A DNA stretch of 64,000 bases from Casuarina equisetifolia (taxonomy: Eukaryota; Streptophyta; Magnoliopsida; Fagales; Casuarinaceae), in NCBI GenBank assembly GCA_028551475.1, contig CM052357.1, positions 13,873,931-13,937,930 on the forward strand, in the 5' to 3' direction. Under the pieces are notes generated by a model, which was given only the letters and a program-made list of their open reading frames with translations, was not told the DNA's origin and did not search any database. The position numbers were made by a program, and so were the translations under genes. This document shows, in pieces, positions 12,324 to 23,661 of this stretch (within the stretch, counting starts at the first letter, position 1; the number at the start of each line of letters is the position of its first letter).

Positions 12324-14101
12324 TGTTGAAAAATAAGGGTTTTGTGTGTGACAAAATATATTTATGCAGATATTTGATAAAATATGTTTTTCATAAGTGT
12401 AAAATAAAATTATAGGAAGTAAAAGGTGTACAAATTATATTATCAATTAATGATATTATAAAGTAATCGGGTTCCTACATTCTTTAATATAATGTTACTA
12501 TATAGTGACATTAAGAAAGTATCTATTTAAGTTGCATTAGTTAAAATCTCTTGAGTACAATGTTTATTAAATTGAAATTAAATAAAGCATACATTGTGGT
12601 TAAGAAAAAATGATGCTTACTTATGTTTTGATGAAGGTTGAAATATATGACCTTGCTCATTGGAATAAATCTCTCTATCAAGGACATGTATTATATCATT
12701 CTTGGATTGATATAATGTTCTCGGGTTGGATATTATGTTCCTGGCTTGGTTAATGTTCTTAGGTTGGATATTGAGTTCTCGGTTCTGTTATACTTGGTCC
12801 TGTTAAGCTCTCGATCCATATTAGATCGCATTATTAGGCTTGCTCTCAGTCCACATCAGATCGCGTTATTAGGCTTGCTCTTGGTCCATATCAGATCGCA
12901 TTATCAGGCTCGCTCTTGCTTAAGTGGATGCGGATGTTGGTGGTGAAACTCATCGTTTCATGCTGATGCTTGTAATGAAACTCATCATTTCATTAACATA
13001 TTACCCTTATTTATCTACTTGATGCCCTAAGCAGAATATTTTCAAAGAGTTACCAATAGAGAGAGAGAGAAAGAAGAGAACGGCGCCACTGGTGACCGAA
13101 TCCTCAATGGGAGGATTTCTAATGAGACCAGTGTCAGAATGATCTGATTTGAGCTGGAGAAGGAAGATTTGAAGGTTAATCTACTTTTCCAACGGCAAGA
13201 AAGCTTATGATTGAGGTTTGATGTGCTTGAAACCCTAGTATTAATTTTTCTATTTAAGAAAAGTTGTTCTATGAAGAAGGGTTCGAGAAAATTGACAAGA
13301 TTCTAAAGTTTTATTGAGAAAAGATTCTATTATTGAGCTCATTCCTTGATCTTGCAATCTTTGTGACAATCGGTGATATTCAAGGCTATGGTGATATTGT
13401 GATTAAATACTTACCTGTTTGTTCATATCATCAATTCAACCTTGTATAACTCTGTTTATGTGCTGATTTCATTAAAATACAATTATTGCACATAAGCATT
13501 GAGAGAAACCAGAAACCCTAATTTATTTCAATTTAGGGTTTTTGTGATAGGAGTTGAGAACTTTTAAATCTACATCATATTAGCTCCTATTGATTACAGA
13601 ATCCCACTATTTGTCATATTATTTGGAATTTGTAATTAATTGATGATCTTTTGATCATATTGTATAATCTTGTACAAGAGATTCCTTGAAGAGGAATTAT
13701 TTAAGTTAGGGAGAACGTTTTCTCTTAACTTGGTTGAGTAAAGGAGACTTTAATCGGTTTGCTTGAAGGAGAAAAGGGTGGACGTAGGACTCAAGGTGTG
13801 AGTGCCGAACCATCGTGGTAAATTTAGTGTGAATATCTTTGCTTATTATTGCCTCAATCGTCTTATAACACTTGTTGCCCTATTGCTAGTCCTTGAATTT
13901 ATAGGAATATTTGAAGTGCTAAATTATGATACTATTTTCGTTGTCTTGGAAGAAGAGCATCATAGTTTTTGAATTCTAATTGTGTCATACTGTAATTATT
14001 TTTATGTTTATATTAATATAACAAATTGTTTTAAGTTCATTTTAAAAATTTCCAATATAACAATTCAACCCCCCTTTCTTGTTAAGCCATAAAAACCAAC
14101 A
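12324..14101 (+). mobile_element. Solo LTR of a Sirevirus-like copia family, target duplication GTTAG
   Basis: The 1778 bp sequence starts TGTTGAAAAATA and ends AAAACCAACA, the termini of the E2 LTRs. It shares blocks with them, including AGTAAAAGGTGTACAAATTA, TCAATTAATGATATTATAAA and CTTGTTAAGCCATAAAA near the end. The bases GTTAG lie directly on both sides (12319-12323 and 14102-14106), a clean 5 bp target duplication. No internal region is present, so unequal recombination between two LTRs probably removed the body. It is more diverged from the E2 LTRs than they are from each other, suggesting a separate subfamily. Confidence 0.9.
12811..12916 (+). repeat. 35-bp tandem repeat inside the solo LTR
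   Basis: Three copies begin TCCATAT/TCCACAT at 12815, 12850 and 12885, each followed by AGATCGC and TTATTAGGCT. The exact period is 35 bases. It lies before the leader-like part of the LTR, about where the E2 LTRs carry an unrelated-looking 37-bp repeat. Confidence 0.8.
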
Positions 14102-14284
14102 GTTAGCTCTACTAGAGGTTGTTTGCACTATGGCTATGGCCCATGGTAAGAGAAAACAAAGTTAGGGACAATAGGATCAAATGGGTACCAAATGTTCAAT
14201 AAAAGGCCTAAAATGGGAGGCAAAAAAAAAAACTATAATGTTGTGTAAGGATAGTGGGAAATAGGAACAATGCTCTTAAGACCA

Positions 14285-14487
14285 TGATGAAATAGTGTAG
14301 TTGAAAAATGGTGAAAAACAACCTTGTATTTCTCATGATTTGGAATGAATAGAGAAAAAAGGCACAACAACTTGTCTTAAAGAATACAATAGAGAAAACC
14401 TAAGCTAAGGTTACAATAAGTAATGGGCTCCTATCATATAGGCCGTCTCACCTATAACCTAATATAAACAAATACATCATTTTAACA
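14285..14487 (-). repeat. 5' LTR of E1
   Basis: Partner of 7697-7909. It begins TGATGAAATAG and ends TTTTAACA, running into a T-rich tract. The primer-binding remnant lies immediately left, at 14272-14284 (minus strand TGGTCTTAAGAGC). Confidence 0.75.
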
Positions 14488-14619
14488 TTTTTTTTTTTTT
14501 GGCATTAAGCTCTCACGTATAACCTAATAATAAATCATGTTATGGAACTAAGATATATGATTTTGAGAACTTTGGGAGCAAAACATCTTGATCTTCCTAA
14601 TGAAGAGGAGGAGGAGGAG

Positions 14620-14650
<31 letters not shown>

Positions 14651-16375
14651 CAAAAAGGCAGAATGCTACAAAGCAATTAATATAAGCTTTGATTGAAGGA
14701 GGTGGGTTCAATCTAGTTTAAAAGTAATGAAAAAGGGTTCATTTTTCAATATGGCCTAGTTTAGATAAGGTTAACCTAGTACAAAAATATTGATTAACTT
14801 AAAATAGGCTGATGTATTGATTGGAGGTTGAAACTAGAGACCCAATAACTAAATGCTTAATCATAGTCCTAGAGAAATTTTAGAACTAAATTTTCATGCC
14901 TAACTTTACAAAATGGGATATCATGTCTAATTTTCTAAAGTGAATTTCATACTCCATGGTGGGTCATCATTCTTATTGTCAAAAATGAGTCTTCATGCTC
15001 AAAGTTGAAATTTCTCATCCATGTGGTTGTCTTTGTGGGTTTTATCTTATTTGTCTCTTATCTCAATCTTTCTAAAAAGGTATGGTCCACATTCTTCCCT
15101 TATAGGTTATCTTGAAATCCCATTCTAATTTCTCCAAATTTTGCCTTTGCTCATTTCCTTTAAAGACCTAAAAAGTATGAAACCCTAACAACCCATTTTT
15201 ATTCATTTCTTTTCCTTTTCCATGCTTCTAAAACCTTTTTTATTAGTTGCATAGATTTTGCTTGATGGATTTTTCTTAAAACAAAAAAATTTCCAAACTT
15301 AATTTTCCTTCCTTTCCCATTCTTAGCAAAACTTCTTCCATAACTTTGAGTTCCATTAGTCATGTAAATTTTCCCGATGTTTTAAACTTGTGAACCTCTA
15401 ACTTCCAATACTTAACTGATTCTCATTTTACTTCAAGATTTCATACCAATTTCAATTGCCTTTCTCATCTAGGTTCCAATGAGACATTAAGCTTCCATTA
15501 GAAGAAAAGTGAGGCTAAGATACATAAAGAAATTTAGGGAATGCAAAAGCTCTTATATTGGCTAAGTAAGTGCAATAAAGTTTAGCATATATAAGTTGCA
15601 ATACAATATATCAAAAGCCTACTTAGTACATGCATAGGCTATGCCTTTTATAGGCATTGAAAACCACTTATTTCAACATAGGAACTTCCATAAAGTTTAC
15701 ATTAAGACTTAATAACATTTGTAGTCCATCACATAGTCATCTTCTCTTCTTTTTTTCTTATTGGTTGTCCTTCCTTCATGCTTAGATCAACTTGGCAAGC
15801 ATTGTACTTGTTTGTGTGGGTGTAAACATAAAAATCAATAGTGCCCATCTTGCGCTCCTTAAGGATGACTTCTTAGTCTTCACTTGCACATTTGTACTTG
15901 TCAAAGCCTAATCTAACAAAGCCAATGGTATAATAAAAAATGTGATCATATTGCTTAGATTCATTCTCTTTTTGTTGTGCTTATAGTACATGGTAAGGGA
16001 TTTTTTCAATGGTTTATGCCACTTTGTGGGCAGACTCCTTTATCTAAGGTGGCAAGGTTGGAAAGGGATCAATTAGTCATGACTTTCTTATCTTTGTCAG
16101 TGAGAGTTGTTGAAGATAAGTTGTCAAGTGACTAACCCTTTTGGCAAAATAAGCATGAGTTGTCAACAACGTGTTTATGCCACATTGAGGTATTGCATGA
16201 CCAACATGAGGTGCCATTCTTCTTTACTAGTTTGTGTGAGTCATAGAATTGCCTTGGGGGAGTATTACTTTAGGTTGACGTGTGTAAGTGTTAGAGCCAC
16301 TAGCCAAACTACTAGCTTGAGTTAGAAAGTAATCTTTCGCATGCCCTTGCGAACTTTGCATGGTAATGTAGAGTA
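14488..16375. other. Unassigned AT-rich DNA, probably the 3' part of old element E3
   Basis: No gene is visible. Position suggests this is the 3' non-coding part and LTR of minus-strand element E3, whose RNase H ends near 16376, but I found no matching second LTR. A GAG/GA microsatellite sits at 14605-14649. Confidence 0.35.
14605..14649. repeat. GA-rich microsatellite
   Basis: GAG trinucleotide repeats pass into an AG dinucleotide run with one interruption. Confidence 0.9.
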
Positions 16376-16589
16376 TGGCTCAAAAAGTTTCAAAGGCTTC
16401 TCTTAATAGTGGCTTTGTAAGGACATTAGCTAATTGTTGGTGTGAAGGAACATTTGTAGTTACAAGGTCCCTTATGCAAATTTTTCTCACATAAAATGAT
16501 AATCAATCTCTTAATGTTTTGATTGATTATGGAAGACTAGCTTAGTTGTGAGGTCTAAAGTTCATGTTAGCCTTGTGCAGTATGTCTAC
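16376..16589 (-). pseudogene. E3 copia RNase H, C-terminal part
   Basis: The minus strand reads fragments of the copia RNase H tail: EIDYHF, then LVTTNV and the terminal block QLANVLTKPLLREAFETF, matching the usual QLADVLTKPL ending. Several stops interrupt it. The domain is cut at 16589 by the insertion of E2 and resumes at 25271, beyond E2. Confidence 0.65.
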
Positions 16590-18248
16590 TATTGGAAAAT
16601 AGGGTTTTATTGTGACTGAAAATATTTTCTTGTAAATATCAATTCTCAAATTATGTTTTTCTAAATGTGCAAAAAGGAAAAACTATAGGAAGTAAAAGGT
16701 GTACAAATTATAATATCAATTAATGATATTATAAAGTAATTGGGTTCCTACATTTCCTCATAAAATATATTCTTAAAGTATTTGTGACATATATTCAAAT
16801 AAATGTTGATTATTTGAATATATTGATTATTTAAATAATTCTTCAAGAAATATGAAATATACTTGAATATATTTTATCTTAGGAATATGATACTTGGTTT
16901 GGTGAAATTGCAAGAACAATATATTTGCTCAAATTCAATATACGCAATACATTACAAACGTGTTGATATTGGACCGGATATACATGCTGAATATATGTTA
17001 TTACTATACTAGACTTTTGCTGTTGGACTATGAGAATATAGGTGCGGCCTAAGTTCACGTCAACCTGCCTGATCCCGTTCATGCTACAATGTTGTCTTGG
17101 TCATTATCAGAGGCTTCCTATTATGGTGTCATCTTGATCATTATCAGAGGCTTCCTATTATGGTGTCATCTTGATCATTATCAGAGGCTTCCTATTACGG
17201 TGTCATCTTGATCACATCAGAGGCTTCCTTGATACGCTTGTTGGCTATGGCGTCGTCTCACTTAAGGGCATATAAGAGATGCTTATCCCTCGAGGGGTTA
17301 TGCCCTAGCCCTTCATTCTCTCCTTGACGTTGCCTTCGTTTCTCTCAAGTGATGAAGCTTTAATGGGATGAATCTAGAGGAGACAGGTTGTTAGAACAGT
17401 CAGATTTCGAATCAAAAGGTTGAAATGAGGTTGATTTGATGGATAGTCTACTATTCCTAACGGGAAGAAGGTTACGGTTTAGGTTTGATTCAAAAAGAAA
17501 ACCCTATATCTGCTTCTATTTAAAGGAGATGTGTACGTGAAGGTTTTCTCTTAATGATTGACATCTATTTGAAGCATTCTCTTTGTGAAGATACTCTATT
17601 CAGCTTACTTACCATTTGATTCAAGATCATACATCATTCGGTGGTTCATAAGCTTTCGGTGATATTCGACTATTTGGTTTAATCTTTGATAATATCATCA
17701 ATCATAGCTTGTATAACATTATTTATGTGCTGATTTCACTTATAATCATTTTCTACATATAAATCTTGAGGAAAATTTGAAACCTTAATTTCTCCAAATT
17801 GGAGATTTCATGATAGGAGCTTTGTATCTTGATATATTTGTTTGAATAGCTCCTCTGATTAGCAATATCCCATAAACTAACATATTATTTGGGGATTTGC
17901 TATTGTATATGATCTTTTGATCATTATTTGTATTCGACTTAATAATTCCTCTGAGAAGGAATTATTTGAATTAGGGAGAATGTATTCTCCTAATCAGGTT
18001 GAGTAAAGGTGACTTCAATCGGTTGCATTGAAGGAGAAAAAGGTGGACGTAGGACTCTAAGGTGGAGTGCCGAAACACCGTGGTAAATTAGGTGTTGATT
18101 CTCTTACTCTCTATTTGATTAAATATTTATGTCTGATTGCATATTATCATATAAATTGCTAAAGTAATTGATTAGAATTGTTAAGAAGAATATTTCAGGT
18201 ATAAGAACAATTCAACTCCCCTTTCTTGTTAAGCCATAAAACCCAATA
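16590..18248 (+). repeat. 5' LTR of E2
   Basis: It begins TATTGGAAAATAGGG (TG mutated to TA) and ends AAAACCCAATA (CA mutated to TA), while the 3' copy keeps TG and CA. A TATA-like CATATAAGAG at about 17269-17278 is a plausible promoter; the 3' copy reads CACATAAGAG. It carries three 37-bp repeats at 17102-17212. Confidence 0.9.
17102..17212 (+). repeat. 37-bp tandem repeat, three copies in the E2 5' LTR
   Basis: Copies start CATTATCAGAGGCTTCC at 17102, 17139 and 17176, followed by a fourth diverged start (CACATCAGAGG). The 3' LTR has only two such copies, at 24174 and 24211. The difference explains about 37 of the 55 bases by which the LTRs differ in length. Confidence 0.9.
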
Positions 18249-18250
18249 AT

Positions 18251-18266
18251 TGGTATCAGAGCTAGG
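18251..18266 (+). other. E2 primer-binding site
   Basis: TGGTATCAGAGCTAGG lies two bases after the 5' LTR end. It is the usual plant LTR element site for priming by the 3' end of initiator methionine tRNA, and its core is undamaged. Confidence 0.9.
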
Positions 18267-18308
18267 TTCTCTGTTAAAAGGACTAACATCCTAGCGTAGA
18301 TCCATATT

Positions 18309-20049
18309 ATGGCTTTTGAAAAAGGGTTAGCTGTTATAGGGTTTAATAAACCTCCCTTGTTTGATGGCATTACTTTAGGCATTGGAAACAATTAATGCAA
18401 GTCTTCATAATAGGCCAAGATCCAGAAGCTTGGCAAGTAATCAGAAAGGGTATTACATTACCCGAAACTGATGAATGGTCAAAAAATGAAGCTAAAGTAA
18501 TGGGGTTAAATGCTAAGTCCATGAATATGATCTATAGTGGCCTTAGAGCACATGAGTTTAACAAAGTATCCTTTTGCATCACCGGTAAAGAAATTTGGAG
18601 TAAGTTAGAAGTTATTTATGAAGGAACTAAAAAGGTAAAGTCTTCTAAAGTGAATAAGCTTACACATGATTATGAATTATTTGTTATGAAAGATTCTGAA
18701 ACTATTAGTGATATGTTTGGTAGATTTACTGAAATCATCTTTGAACTTAAATTGCTAGGAAAAACCTATACAAATGAGGAAATGGTAAGAAAAATGTTAG
18801 TATCCCTACCCGAAAGTTGGGATCCTAAAAAGATGGCCATAGAAGAAGCTCATGACCTAGAGGTGTTGACCTTAGATGATCTGCTAGGTTCTCTTAAGAC
18901 TTATGAAATGCAGCTTATGAGAAGAGAAAAAGAAAAAGAAAATAGGAGGTCACTTTCACTTAAAGTAGAAGTTGAAAAGGTTGAAGAGGAATAGTTAGAA
19001 AATGGTGAAGTAGCTTTTATAGCTAGAAGATTTAGAAAAATTCTAAGAAAAGGGTTAAACAAAAACATAGGGCAAAATAGGAGAGAAAAGAATTAAATGA
19101 ACCTAGGGAGAATGTGTGCTATGAATGCAGGAAACCAGGACATATCAAGATTGATTGTTCGACAATCAAGAAGAGAAATAACAAGAACAAAAAGAAGGCA
19201 ATGATTGCTGCCTGGGATGATGAGAACTCCTCATCTGATGAAGAAACTCAAGAAGAGGTTGCACATCTATGCCTAACCACAACAATAACTCTTGAGGAAG
19301 AAAATAATGAGGTAAATGATTCTGAACTATTTCTTCAAATAAATCTGGATTAGAAACTGCATTAACTGACCTAGTTAGATATACAAATATATTAAAAGAT
19401 AGATACAGAAAGTTAAAAGCAAAAAATAAATCTGAAAAAATAGGAACATTTGACTTTTGTACAAAAAATCAATTTTATTGAAAAACAAAATATAGAACTT
19501 ACTACATGTAAAGATCAAACTGAAAAGAAAAATGTCATGATTTCTTTGAATGATGACATTGTTATTTTTGCTAATGCATACATGAAATGTGATGCTTGTA
19601 TGAATGATATATATGAAAAACAAGGAAAACATGAGAACATGCAAAAAGGAGCAGAAACTTTCTGTAGTGACAGTGCATCCCTTGAGACTAAGATACATAT
19701 AGATTCACACGTATGTATTGAAAATCTTAAGAATAGAGTCTGTGACCTTGAAAAAGAAAACTGTGACTTGAAATCAAAACTTGATGCAAGTAACTTACTG
19801 TTAAAGAAATTTACAAATGGTAGTTGTATGTTAAATAGAATTCTAAACTCTCAAAGAGGTATATATGATAAAGCGGGATTAGAGTATAAATTGAATGATA
19901 AATCAAAATCATTCACTCATTCCTTTAAGGGAAAAGAATGTTCAATTCCGTTACATAAAAATAAATGTTCTTTCTTCAGTTATTTTGGTCATGATTTTGA
20001 TAAATGTCCCATAAGACTTAGAAAGGCTTACAAAGTAAAGAAACTTTGA
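18309..20049 (+). pseudogene. E2 gag: capsid, zinc knuckle and coiled-coil extension, broken
   Basis: The start MAFEKGLAVIGFNKPPLFDG is at 18309, and a one-base shift near 18370 separates it from the main frame (18395-18994). That frame has EIWSKLE, DMFGRFTEIIFELKLLGK and SLPESWDPK blocks typical of copia gag. A stop at 18992-18994 interrupts the basic segment before an intact CCHC knuckle, CYECRKPGHIKIDC (near 19116). A stop at 19351-19353 is followed by a Lys/Glu-rich coiled-coil frame (19450-20049) with YDKAGLEYKLND. A second knuckle, CSFFSYFGHDFDKC, has lost one metal-binding cysteine. Gag forms the particle and binds RNA. The frame cannot be translated whole. Confidence 0.8.
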
Positions 20050-20185
20050 CTGCTTAAGAATGACAAAAATCTAAGTCGAACAAACACTCATGGATCCAAA
20101 GTAAAAATGGTACTAAGCACTCTAACAATTAAATTTGTTTCTACAGGATATGAGGGCATGGATAAGGAACAAAAAGCTTAAGAAC

Positions 20186-20662
20186 ATGTGGATTCTGGAC
20201 AGCGAATGCTCTCGACACATGACTGGGATAAGGGAGCTCTTCTTAATGCTTGAGTTGAAAACTTGAGGTACGGTATCTTTTTAAGATAACTCCAAAGGAA
20301 GAATAAGAGGAATGGGAACAATAGGTAACTCTGATGCCCTACTCATATATGAAGTGTTGCTTGTAGATGAGCTAAAATTTAACTTACTTAGCATAAGTCA
20401 ATTGTGTGATAAAGGATTTAGAATAAAATTTGGAAAAGAAAGTTGTCTTGTTGAGTATGCTGACCATAAAATTGTTGGAAAAAGGAAAGATAATATCTAT
20501 GTACTTGATTTGAGGAAGATGAATGTTGAACAAACATCTTTGGTTGTAAATAGAAATATTGATGCTTGGTTGTGGCATAGAAAGCTAGGACATGCGGGTC
20601 TAGGATTGATAGAAAAATTGTATAAGTACAATTTAGTAAAAGGTCTTCCTTCTTTAGAATAA
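20186..20662 (+). pseudogene. E2 protease with altered active site, leading into integrase
   Basis: The aspartic protease signature reads WILDSECSRHMTG at about 20189, so the invariant D-S/T-G triad is D-S-E (glutamate codon at 20204-20206). Downstream, LLISISQ-type sequence (FNLLSISQLCDKGF) and the integrase zinc-binding start LWHRKLGHAG near 20570 follow. A stop near 20660 ends this segment. The family uses the protease to cut its own polyprotein. The Gly to Glu change would be expected to inactivate it, although stops elsewhere already disable the element. Confidence 0.8.
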
Positions 20663-21560
20663 AAGAATGATAGAATATGTGAAGCATGCATTAAGGGCAA
20701 ACACACACAAAGTAGCTTCAAATCGAAGCTTGTGGTGAGCACATCTAGACCATTAGAAATACTGCACATGGACCTTTTCGGTCCTATGAGAATAGCAACA
20801 TTGAATGGTAAACATTATGTCTTAGTTATTATAGATGACTATTCTAGATTTACATGGACATATATGCTTGCTAGGAAAGATGAAGTATTTGAAAAGTTTG
20901 TTGAATTCTGTAAAATGATTCAAAATGAAAAAGGTTTTTCAATTATAAAAAGAAGAACTAATCATAGTGGAGAATTTGAAAACCAACTTTTTGAAAACTT
21001 TTGTTCATAAAAGGGTATTTCACACAACTTTTCAGCTCCTAGAACACCACAACAAAATGGTGTTGTTGAAAGGAAAAATAGAACACTTTAAGAGATGGCT
21101 AGAACCATGATGTGTGAATACAATCTCCAAAACACTTTTGAGGAGAAGCTATAAACACAGCTTGCTATATTTCAAGCCGTGCCTTAATAAGACCTATTTT
21201 GAAAAAGACACCCTTTGAGTTATTCTTTGAAAGAAAACCAAACATTTCATATTTTCATGTTTTTGGAAGTAAATGTTTTGTCTTGAATCACAAAAAGGAA
21301 TCACTTGGGAAATTTGATTCCAAAAGTGATGAAGGAATATTTCTTGGATACTCTCATACAAGTAAAGCATATAGAATATTTAACAAATGCACTTTAGTTA
21401 TAGAAGAGTCAATTCATGTTAAGTTTGAGGATGAATGTCAAAGCATCCTAGAAACTAAAGCAAATGGTGGAACCAAAAGCATTCCGAATAGGCTGAAGTT
21501 GAGGAGGAGTCTGAAACTAGAGAACCCTCCTTTCCTAGAGTTAGGAATGAAGTAGATCAC
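20560..21560 (+). pseudogene. E2 integrase, disrupted
   Basis: The HHCC zinc finger (LWHRKLGH ... CEACIKGKHT) is followed by the catalytic core: HMDLFGPM near 20767, VIIDDYSRFTW near 20825, then PQQNGVVERKNRTL near 21050, which carries the last acidic residue. The C-terminal part contains FFERKPNISYFHVFGSKCF and SDEGIFLGYSHTSKAYRIF. Stops lie at about 20660, 21008 and 21090, and a frameshift lies near 21150-21200. Integrase joins element cDNA to chromosomal DNA. The copy is dead but well recognisable. Confidence 0.85.
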
Positions 21561-21649
21561 AACCACATTATAGGTGATCCAAATGTTAGAGTAAGCACAT
21601 GGTCTCAGGTTCATAACACATGTGAACATCAAGCCTTTTTATCTTAAGT

Positions 21650-22760
21650 AGAGCCTAAGAAAGTAGATGAGGCTCTTGAGGATGAAAACTGGCTTCTTGC
21701 TATGCAAGAAGAATTGAATCAGTTTGAAAGAAACAAGGTCTGGAATCTAGTTCCTAGACCAAAGCGCCATTCGGTCATAGGCATAAAATGGGTATTTTGA
21801 AACAAACTAGATGAAAATGGTACCATCATTAGAAATAAGTCTAGATTAATGGCACAAGGATATAGTCAAGAAGAAGGGATTGACTATGATGAAACATTTG
21901 CACCTATAGCTAGATTAGAAGCTATTCGGATCTTACTTGCATTTGCATATTGTATGAACTTTACCTTATTTCAAATGGATGTCAAAAGTGCATTTTTGAA
22001 TGGCATTATAAAGGAAGAAGTATATGTCGAACAACCACCCAGATTTGAAGATCCAATTTACTCAAACCATGTCTTTAAATTATCAAAAGCTTTATATAGT
22101 TTGAAACAAGCTCCACGGGCTTGGTATGATAAATTAAGTTCATTCTTAATTAATCATGGTTTTAGAAAAGGAAAAGTGGACAACACACTATTTATAAAGA
22201 ACAAAGAAAAAGAAATTTTGATTGTTCAAATATATGTTGATGATATTGTGTTTGGTTCTACTAATTCTAAATTATGTGAAGAATTTGCTGCATGCATGCA
22301 AAGTGAATTTGAAATGAGCATGATGGATGAATTAACATACTTTCTTGGATTGCAAATCAAACAAACCAACAAAGGGACTTTTATAAGTTAAACCAAATAT
22401 ACAAATGAATTGCTGAAGAAATATAAGATGCATGATTCTAAACCAATGAACACACCAATGAACACTTCTTTATCATTATCTAATGATGAAGATGGAATTA
22501 GTGAAGACACGAAATTGTATCATTGCATGATTGGCGCTTTACTATACTTGACTGCATCCAGACCGGATATCATGTTTAGTGTGTCTCTATGTGCTAGATA
22601 TCAATCCAATCCTAAAGAACCACATCTAGTTACTGTTAAGAGGATATTTAGATACCTTAGAGACACGGTTTCCCTAGGAATCTGGTACCCTAGAGACACC
22701 ACTCTAGATTTGCATGCATTTGTGACTTTGATTATGCTGGCTATAAACTAGATAGGAAGA
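21650..22760 (+). pseudogene. E2 reverse transcriptase, disrupted
   Basis: Copia reverse transcriptase blocks appear in order. They are a NWLLAMQEELNQFERNKVW start near 21690, KWVF with an in-frame TGA at 21798-21800, then AQGYSQEEGIDYDETFAPIA, FQMDVKSAFLNG, SKALYSLKQAPRAWYDKLSS and the catalytic YVDDIVFGST near 22234. The frame from 21849 to 22391 is open. A TAA at 22389-22391 separates the connection segment (CMIGALLYLTASRPD near 22530), after which a frameshift near 22720 leads to RNase H. The catalytic aspartates are intact, so the decay is mainly by stops. Confidence 0.9.
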
Positions 22761-22769
22761 GTATGAGTG

Positions 22770-23148
22770 GTGGATGTCACTATCTCAGAAATATGCTTAT
22801 TCTTGGCACTCTAAGAAACAAAATTGTGTAGCTCTCTCTTCTACTAAAGCCAAATATATTGTTATTGCTAGTAGCTGTGCTCAAATCTTATGGATGAAAC
22901 AGCAGTTAAAGGATTATGGAATCTTATCACATAGAGTTCCACTAAAATGTGATAACACAAGTGCCATAAATCTCACTAGGAATCTTATCCAGCACTCTAA
23001 AATGAAACACATAGAAATTAGACATCATTTCATTTGGGATCATGTTCAAAAAGGTGATGTTGTGCTTGAATTTGTGAGTATTGATAAGCAAATTGCTGAT
23101 ATCTTAACCAAACCTCTACCAAAGGATAGATTTTATGCTCTAAGATGA
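22770..23148 (+). pseudogene. E2 RNase H
   Basis: The frame 22774-23148 holds SWHSKKQNCVALSSTKAKY, CDNTSAINLTRN, HIEIRHHFIWDHVQKGDV and DKQIADILTKPLPKDRF, the standard copia RNase H and end of pol. RNase H removes RNA from the hybrid during cDNA synthesis. The first catalytic-region strand is missing because of the frameshift before 22774. Confidence 0.85.
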
Positions 23149-23229
23149 GAACTTGGAATGTTACTTCCTGAACATCTTTGAACTGTTTATTACTGCTATC
23201 TCTTTATTCTTTCACTATTCTTTAAACTA

Positions 23230-23661
23230 CTGGGTTTAAGGGGGAGCGACTCTACTTTCACTCATGCAGCCTTCGGTTAGTACCCCACTCTTCTCTCTAT
23301 TCCGTTGCTGCTTGCTCATTTTTTTTTGCTATATCTTGTCCTGCTTACTTGCATAATCATCTTTTTGCTTATGACAAAAAGGGGGAGAGAATAGTGTGCA
23401 CATGTGAACACTCATTTCTAACTATCAATGCAGAATGTGGGTTACATATACATATCACCCCTATTTAAACCACAATTTTTGCATGTTCTATACAAAATTT
23501 TGAAATCTGCTAGACACATGTATAGGAGACATGTGCATGATCATAAAACTATATCTATGCTGCAATGATAAGTTGTGTTCTCTTTGAAAAATAGAATTGA
23601 TATTTGATGACATGTGCAATACTATTAAAATATATTTTGTCATCATCAAAAAGGGGGAAAT
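23230..23661 (+). other. E2 3' tail with three polypurine tracts
   Basis: Purine tracts occur at about 23238-23246 (AAGGGGGAG), 23376-23388 (AAAAAGGGGGAGAG) and 23648-23661 (AAAAAGGGGGAAAT). The last directly abuts the 3' LTR and should be the plus-strand primer. Repeated tracts before the 3' LTR are a reported hallmark of Sireviruses. Confidence 0.75.

Larger units (their letters stand above)
7697..14487 (-). mobile_element. E1: degenerate Ty1/copia retrotransposon, split by a solo LTR
   Basis: The element is read on the minus strand. Two ~205 bp direct repeats (7697-7909 and 14285-14487) bound it. Next to the right copy, the minus strand reads TGGTCTTAAGAGC, a decayed initiator-Met tRNA primer site. 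Next to the left copy, the minus strand reads AGAGAGAGA, a polypurine tract. Between them come gag with zinc knuckles (about 12280-11150), an unresolved middle, then reverse transcriptase and RNase H (about 9270-8030), the order expected of copia. Removing the nested LTR (1778 bp plus one 5 bp target copy) leaves about 5.0 kb, a normal copia length. All reading frames are broken. The flanking five bases (CATTT and TTTTT) do not match well, so no target duplication is claimed. Confidence 0.8.

Noticed and set aside
7692-14492. Target duplication for E1 (CATTT and TTTTT)
   Set aside because: Only three of five bases agree, and the right copy lies in a T-run, so it is not usable as evidence.
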